A DNA stretch of 64,000 nucleotides from Marinihelvus sp942491555. GTDB taxonomy: Bacteria; Pseudomonadota; Gammaproteobacteria; Xanthomonadales; SZUA-36. Under the pieces are notes generated by a model. The model saw only the letters and a program-made list of their open reading frames with translations. It was not told the DNA's origin and did no database searches. The stretch covers positions 1,178,001 through 1,242,000 of the forward strand of contig CALOBN010000005.1 in assembly GCA_942491555.1 (NCBI GenBank), in the 5' to 3' direction. The translations under genes and the position numbers were made by a program. This document shows positions 61,739 through 64,000 of this stretch, piece by piece (the stretch's first letter is position 1; each line of letters starts with the position of its first letter).

Positions 61739-62875
61739 ATGGCGATGGGTGACCTTGACAACATCGATATTGGCTGGCGTTCTGCCTTGATGTTCGCTGT
61801 GTGCCTGCCGATGCTGGTGGTCGCGCTGATGTTGCTGTTGCGGCGTACAGAGCGCGCCGCAAATATGTTTTTTGCCGCGTTTCTGCTGATCGTCGTGATT
61901 TCACAGATACCGCAGATTATTGGTTTTTCAGGTTTCTATACGGTCTGGCCGGGGCTGACATTCGCCCCGTTCAGCGTCTCGCTGTATGCGGGTCCTTTGC
62001 TGTATCTGCATGCGGACCGGCTGATGATGAATCGGCCGCTGGGCTGGCGCCGCTGGCTGTTGCTTCCGGGTGTGCTGCAAACGATTTATTACACCTGGGC
62101 CTTCACTCAGCTGGGCGACTACCAGGCCAAGTGGGATTACGAAGCGGCCATTCATCGTCCCTATATAGAGCCGGTAGAGACGGTACTGGGTCTGGCGCTG
62201 ATGGTCTTTGCCATCGTCGCGATTTTCAGAATGGTGGGTCGCTACCGCGCCTTCCTGAACAATACGCAATCGGCTGCAGCAGACTTTGAACCGGTTTGGC
62301 TGACACGTTTAATGACCGCAATGATTCTGGCCGGTTTGCTGTTCGCCGCGCTGGAGGTTGTCCCTCTGCTGGTGGGCGGTATGAGTTACATCAGCATCTA
62401 TCCCCTGCAGGTGCTGCTGACCGCCGTGGTTGCCTGGCTTGGTTTGCAGGCGCTGGCCCAAACCACGGTCGCATTTCCAAAAATGCCGGACGCTGTGGCG
62501 CTGGTTGATGATCAGAAAGACAGTGCCTCAGCCGAAAAGGACTGGGTTAAGGAAGGCGAGCAATTGCTCGCAGTGATGCAAGATGGCGACTGGTATCTTG
62601 AGTCGCGACTGTCGATCAAGGACGTCGCGGCACGGATGGCCACGAACGAGACGTATATATCGCGTGCACTGAACAAAGGCCTCGGCAAGTCATTCAATGC
62701 CTTTATCAACGGCCTGAGGGTGAAGCATGCGCAGGCCTTATTGGAACAGGACGAGCTGTCCCTGCTCGATATTGCTGCGGCTGCCGGCTTTAATTCAAAA
62801 GCCACGTTCAACCGGGTCTTCCGGGACCTGTCCGGCCAGACACCAAGCCAGTATAAAAAGTCTCAAAAGCCGTAA
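61739..62875 (+). CDS. AraC-family regulator with an N-terminal membrane domain
   Basis: 378 residues. The first about 245 residues hold seven hydrophobic segments (SALMFAVCLPMLVVALMLLL, FFAAFLLIVVISQIPQIIG, and others), followed by a cytoplasmic linker. The C-terminal AraC DNA-binding domain has LSIKDVAARMATNETYISRALNKGLGKSFNAFINGLR in parts and LDIAAAAGFNSKATFNRVFRDLSGQTPSQY. This layout is known in Gram-negative membrane sensors of unclear ligand. Start ATG 61739, or ATG 61745 two codons later; neither has a strong Shine-Dalgarno. Confidence 0.82.
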   Translation: MAMGDLDNIDIGWRSALMFAVCLPMLVVALMLLLRRTERAANMFFAAFLLIVVISQIPQIIGFSGFYTVWPGLTFAPFSVSLYAGPLLYLHADRLMMNRPLGWRRWLLLPGVLQTIYYTWAFTQLGDYQAKWDYEAAIHRPYIEPVETVLGLALMVFAIVAIFRMVGRYRAFLNNTQSAAADFEPVWLTRLMTAMILAGLLFAALEVVPLLVGGMSYISIYPLQVLLTAVVAWLGLQALAQTTVAFPKMPDAVALVDDQKDSASAEKDWVKEGEQLLAVMQDGDWYLESRLSIKDVAARMATNETYISRALNKGLGKSFNAFINGLRVKHAQALLEQDELSLLDIAAAAGFNSKATFNRVFRDLSGQTPSQYKKSQKP

Positions 62876-62974
62876 ATCGTTTCTGAATGCGGGTTTTGAG
62901 GCGCTTGCCCATCTCATACTCATTAACTTGTGATCCATCAGCACCGGCCGGGTGCAGCAACGATGGAGCCCAAC

Positions 62975-63535
62975 ATGATTGACTCTAGCCCGACAGCAAA
63001 CATCGACGCGGGTAGCCGCATCAGCCGTATGGCCTCGGCATTTGCCGTGGCATTGTCGCTCGCGGCCATGTTCGTATCGCTTGCCGAAGTCAGCAGTGAG
63101 CGGGCGCAACAACGCGCGTCGGTCTGGCCTCATATCGAGATTGTCGAGTCCTACTCTGATGAAGGGTTTCGCATCCGTTTGACCAACAAAGGTGTCGGAC
63201 CCGCCTTGATGGGTGACGTCACGCTCACGTTCAACGGTCAGCCGATTGGCAATCTTGATCAATTGATTGCCGACACGCTGGGGCCGGATGACGCATTCAG
63301 CTATGACCGCTATTCATCCAGCAATCCTTCGAACAGTGTCGTCGCTGCTGGCGAGGAGACCGTCCTTTTTGGCGTGAAATGGGATTCTGCGACCCAGCGC
63401 CTGCTGGGCGCCTGGGATGGCAAGGTCGATATTACGACCTGCTATTGCTCCATTCATGAGGACTGCTGGGAAACGTCGCTGGCATCCGCCAAGACCCGGC
63501 GCACCGAGCGCTGCGATACCGGCGTTTCTCTCTGA
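62975..63535 (+). CDS. Single-pass membrane protein of unknown function
   Basis: 186 residues from ATG 62975 with GGAG six bases before. One membrane helix (ASAFAVALSLAAMFVSLAEV) near the N-terminus, then a beta-rich domain (HIEIVESYSDEGFRIRLTNKGVGPALMGDV in parts) and a Cys-rich end (TTCYCSIHEDCWETS, RRTERCDTG). I recognise no family. A start at 62963 is possible. Same strand as the AraC-type gene and the secreted protein that follows, so perhaps one transcript. Confidence 0.6.
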   Translation: MIDSSPTANIDAGSRISRMASAFAVALSLAAMFVSLAEVSSERAQQRASVWPHIEIVESYSDEGFRIRLTNKGVGPALMGDVTLTFNGQPIGNLDQLIADTLGPDDAFSYDRYSSSNPSNSVVAAGEETVLFGVKWDSATQRLLGAWDGKVDITTCYCSIHEDCWETSLASAKTRRTERCDTGVSL

Positions 63536-63573
63536 TCAACCCGAACCTTTTTAGCTACAACAGGAGAAGACCA

Positions 63574-64000
63574 ATGAAGTTACTCAAGACCAGTCTGATT
63601 GCATTGATGTTGATTTCTGCCAATGTCACGGCGGATGAAGCCAGCAAGACTGCTGCAAACATTTCTATCGATGACCTTGCACCACTGACGGGGCCGGAAT
63701 GGACCGGTTCGCTCAGTTATCTCGACTATGGCAGCAATAAGACAGCAACAATTCCGGTGAGTATTCGTTTCGATTCGGCAAAGTCCGCATCAATTCGTTA
63801 TCACATCAAGTTTCCCGGTGAGTCGCAGTACAACGAATCGGCCAAGCTAAAAATTACCCGGGACGGAACCCGTCTGAATGGTGAGCCGGTTGTCAAACGC
63901 TCGCTGCTGCCCGATGGCACGGTTGTGGTTGTGACCCGGGACAAAGCCAAAGACGACGGACGGCCCGCCGACATCCGCACCACTTATTCTTTAAGCACGG
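63574..64000 (+). CDS. Exported protein of unknown function (partial, runs off the window)
   Basis: The first 142 codons are seen. ATG 63574 has AGGAGA eight bases upstream and opens a signal peptide (MKLLKTSLIALMLISANVTA). The mature part is beta-rich: LTGPEWTGSLSYLDYGSNK, RYHIKFPGESQYNES and DGTVVVVTRDKAKDDG. I recognise no family. It follows the 62975 gene by 38 bases. Confidence 0.7.
   Translation, partial: MKLLKTSLIALMLISANVTADEASKTAANISIDDLAPLTGPEWTGSLSYLDYGSNKTATIPVSIRFDSAKSASIRYHIKFPGESQYNESAKLKITRDGTRLNGEPVVKRSLLPDGTVVVVTRDKAKDDGRPADIRTTYSLST

Overview
The window reads as chromosome of a Gram-negative gammaproteobacterium of fairly high GC. It carries Kdo and peptidoglycan genes, the gammaproteobacterial order purN-purM-DUF2066-hda, an AmgK/MurU recycling pair, and an Rrf2-led suf operon. 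MurL and MurD2 replace the usual route to D-glutamate in the Xanthomonadales, so a lineage near Xanthomonadales/Chromatiales is my best guess (inference). I found no rRNA, tRNA, insertion sequence, prophage or CRISPR array.

Layout. 1-4161: kdsC (cut by the window edge), kdsD and a CaxA-type exchanger on the minus strand, divergent from ibaG-murA. 4176-8581: DUF3108, purN and purM (minus), then DUF2066 and hda (plus). 8628-12166: an unrecognised large lipoprotein with a clear promoter and terminator, then murU and amgK. 12244-17651: sufR-sufB-sufC-sufD-sufS. 17721-24103: two glycosyltransferases, then an overlapping aspartokinase-murL-murD2 operon. 24119-29911: a structured intergenic element, ppiB, ispB, ssb, rfbD, manC and an enoyl-CoA hydratase. 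30088-31825: pspABC behind a sigma-54 promoter, without an adjacent pspF. 32104-39618: fkpA-like, nudL, sseA, a second hydratase, a thioesterase, uvrA, and rplU-rpmA. 39750-42215: a large mechanosensitive channel.

The most striking region is 42231-50278. Six genes (smtB, smtA, mct, mcl, mch, and divergently meh) encode every enzyme needed to take malate plus propionyl-CoA to pyruvate and acetyl-CoA by the second half of the Chloroflexus 3-hydroxypropionate bi-cycle. Next to them lies a gene with all visible hallmarks of light-dependent protochlorophyllide oxidoreductase (LPOR), an enzyme of oxygenic phototrophs and some aerobic anoxygenic phototrophs. Together they suggest a photoheterotroph that co-assimilates propionate- or glyoxylate-yielding substrates. 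No bacteriochlorophyll or reaction-centre gene lies in the window, so phototrophy is inferred. The meh gene appears to start at AUC behind a near-perfect Shine-Dalgarno sequence.

50465-64000 is accessory: a DUF481 outer-membrane protein, a bile-acid/sodium-symporter-family transporter, mtfA, a secreted sulfatase, an SMP-30-like protein, an M14 carboxypeptidase, a second CaxA-like exchanger, a decayed gene fragment, a CadC-like regulator, a membrane AraC-type regulator and several unrecognised exported or membrane proteins.
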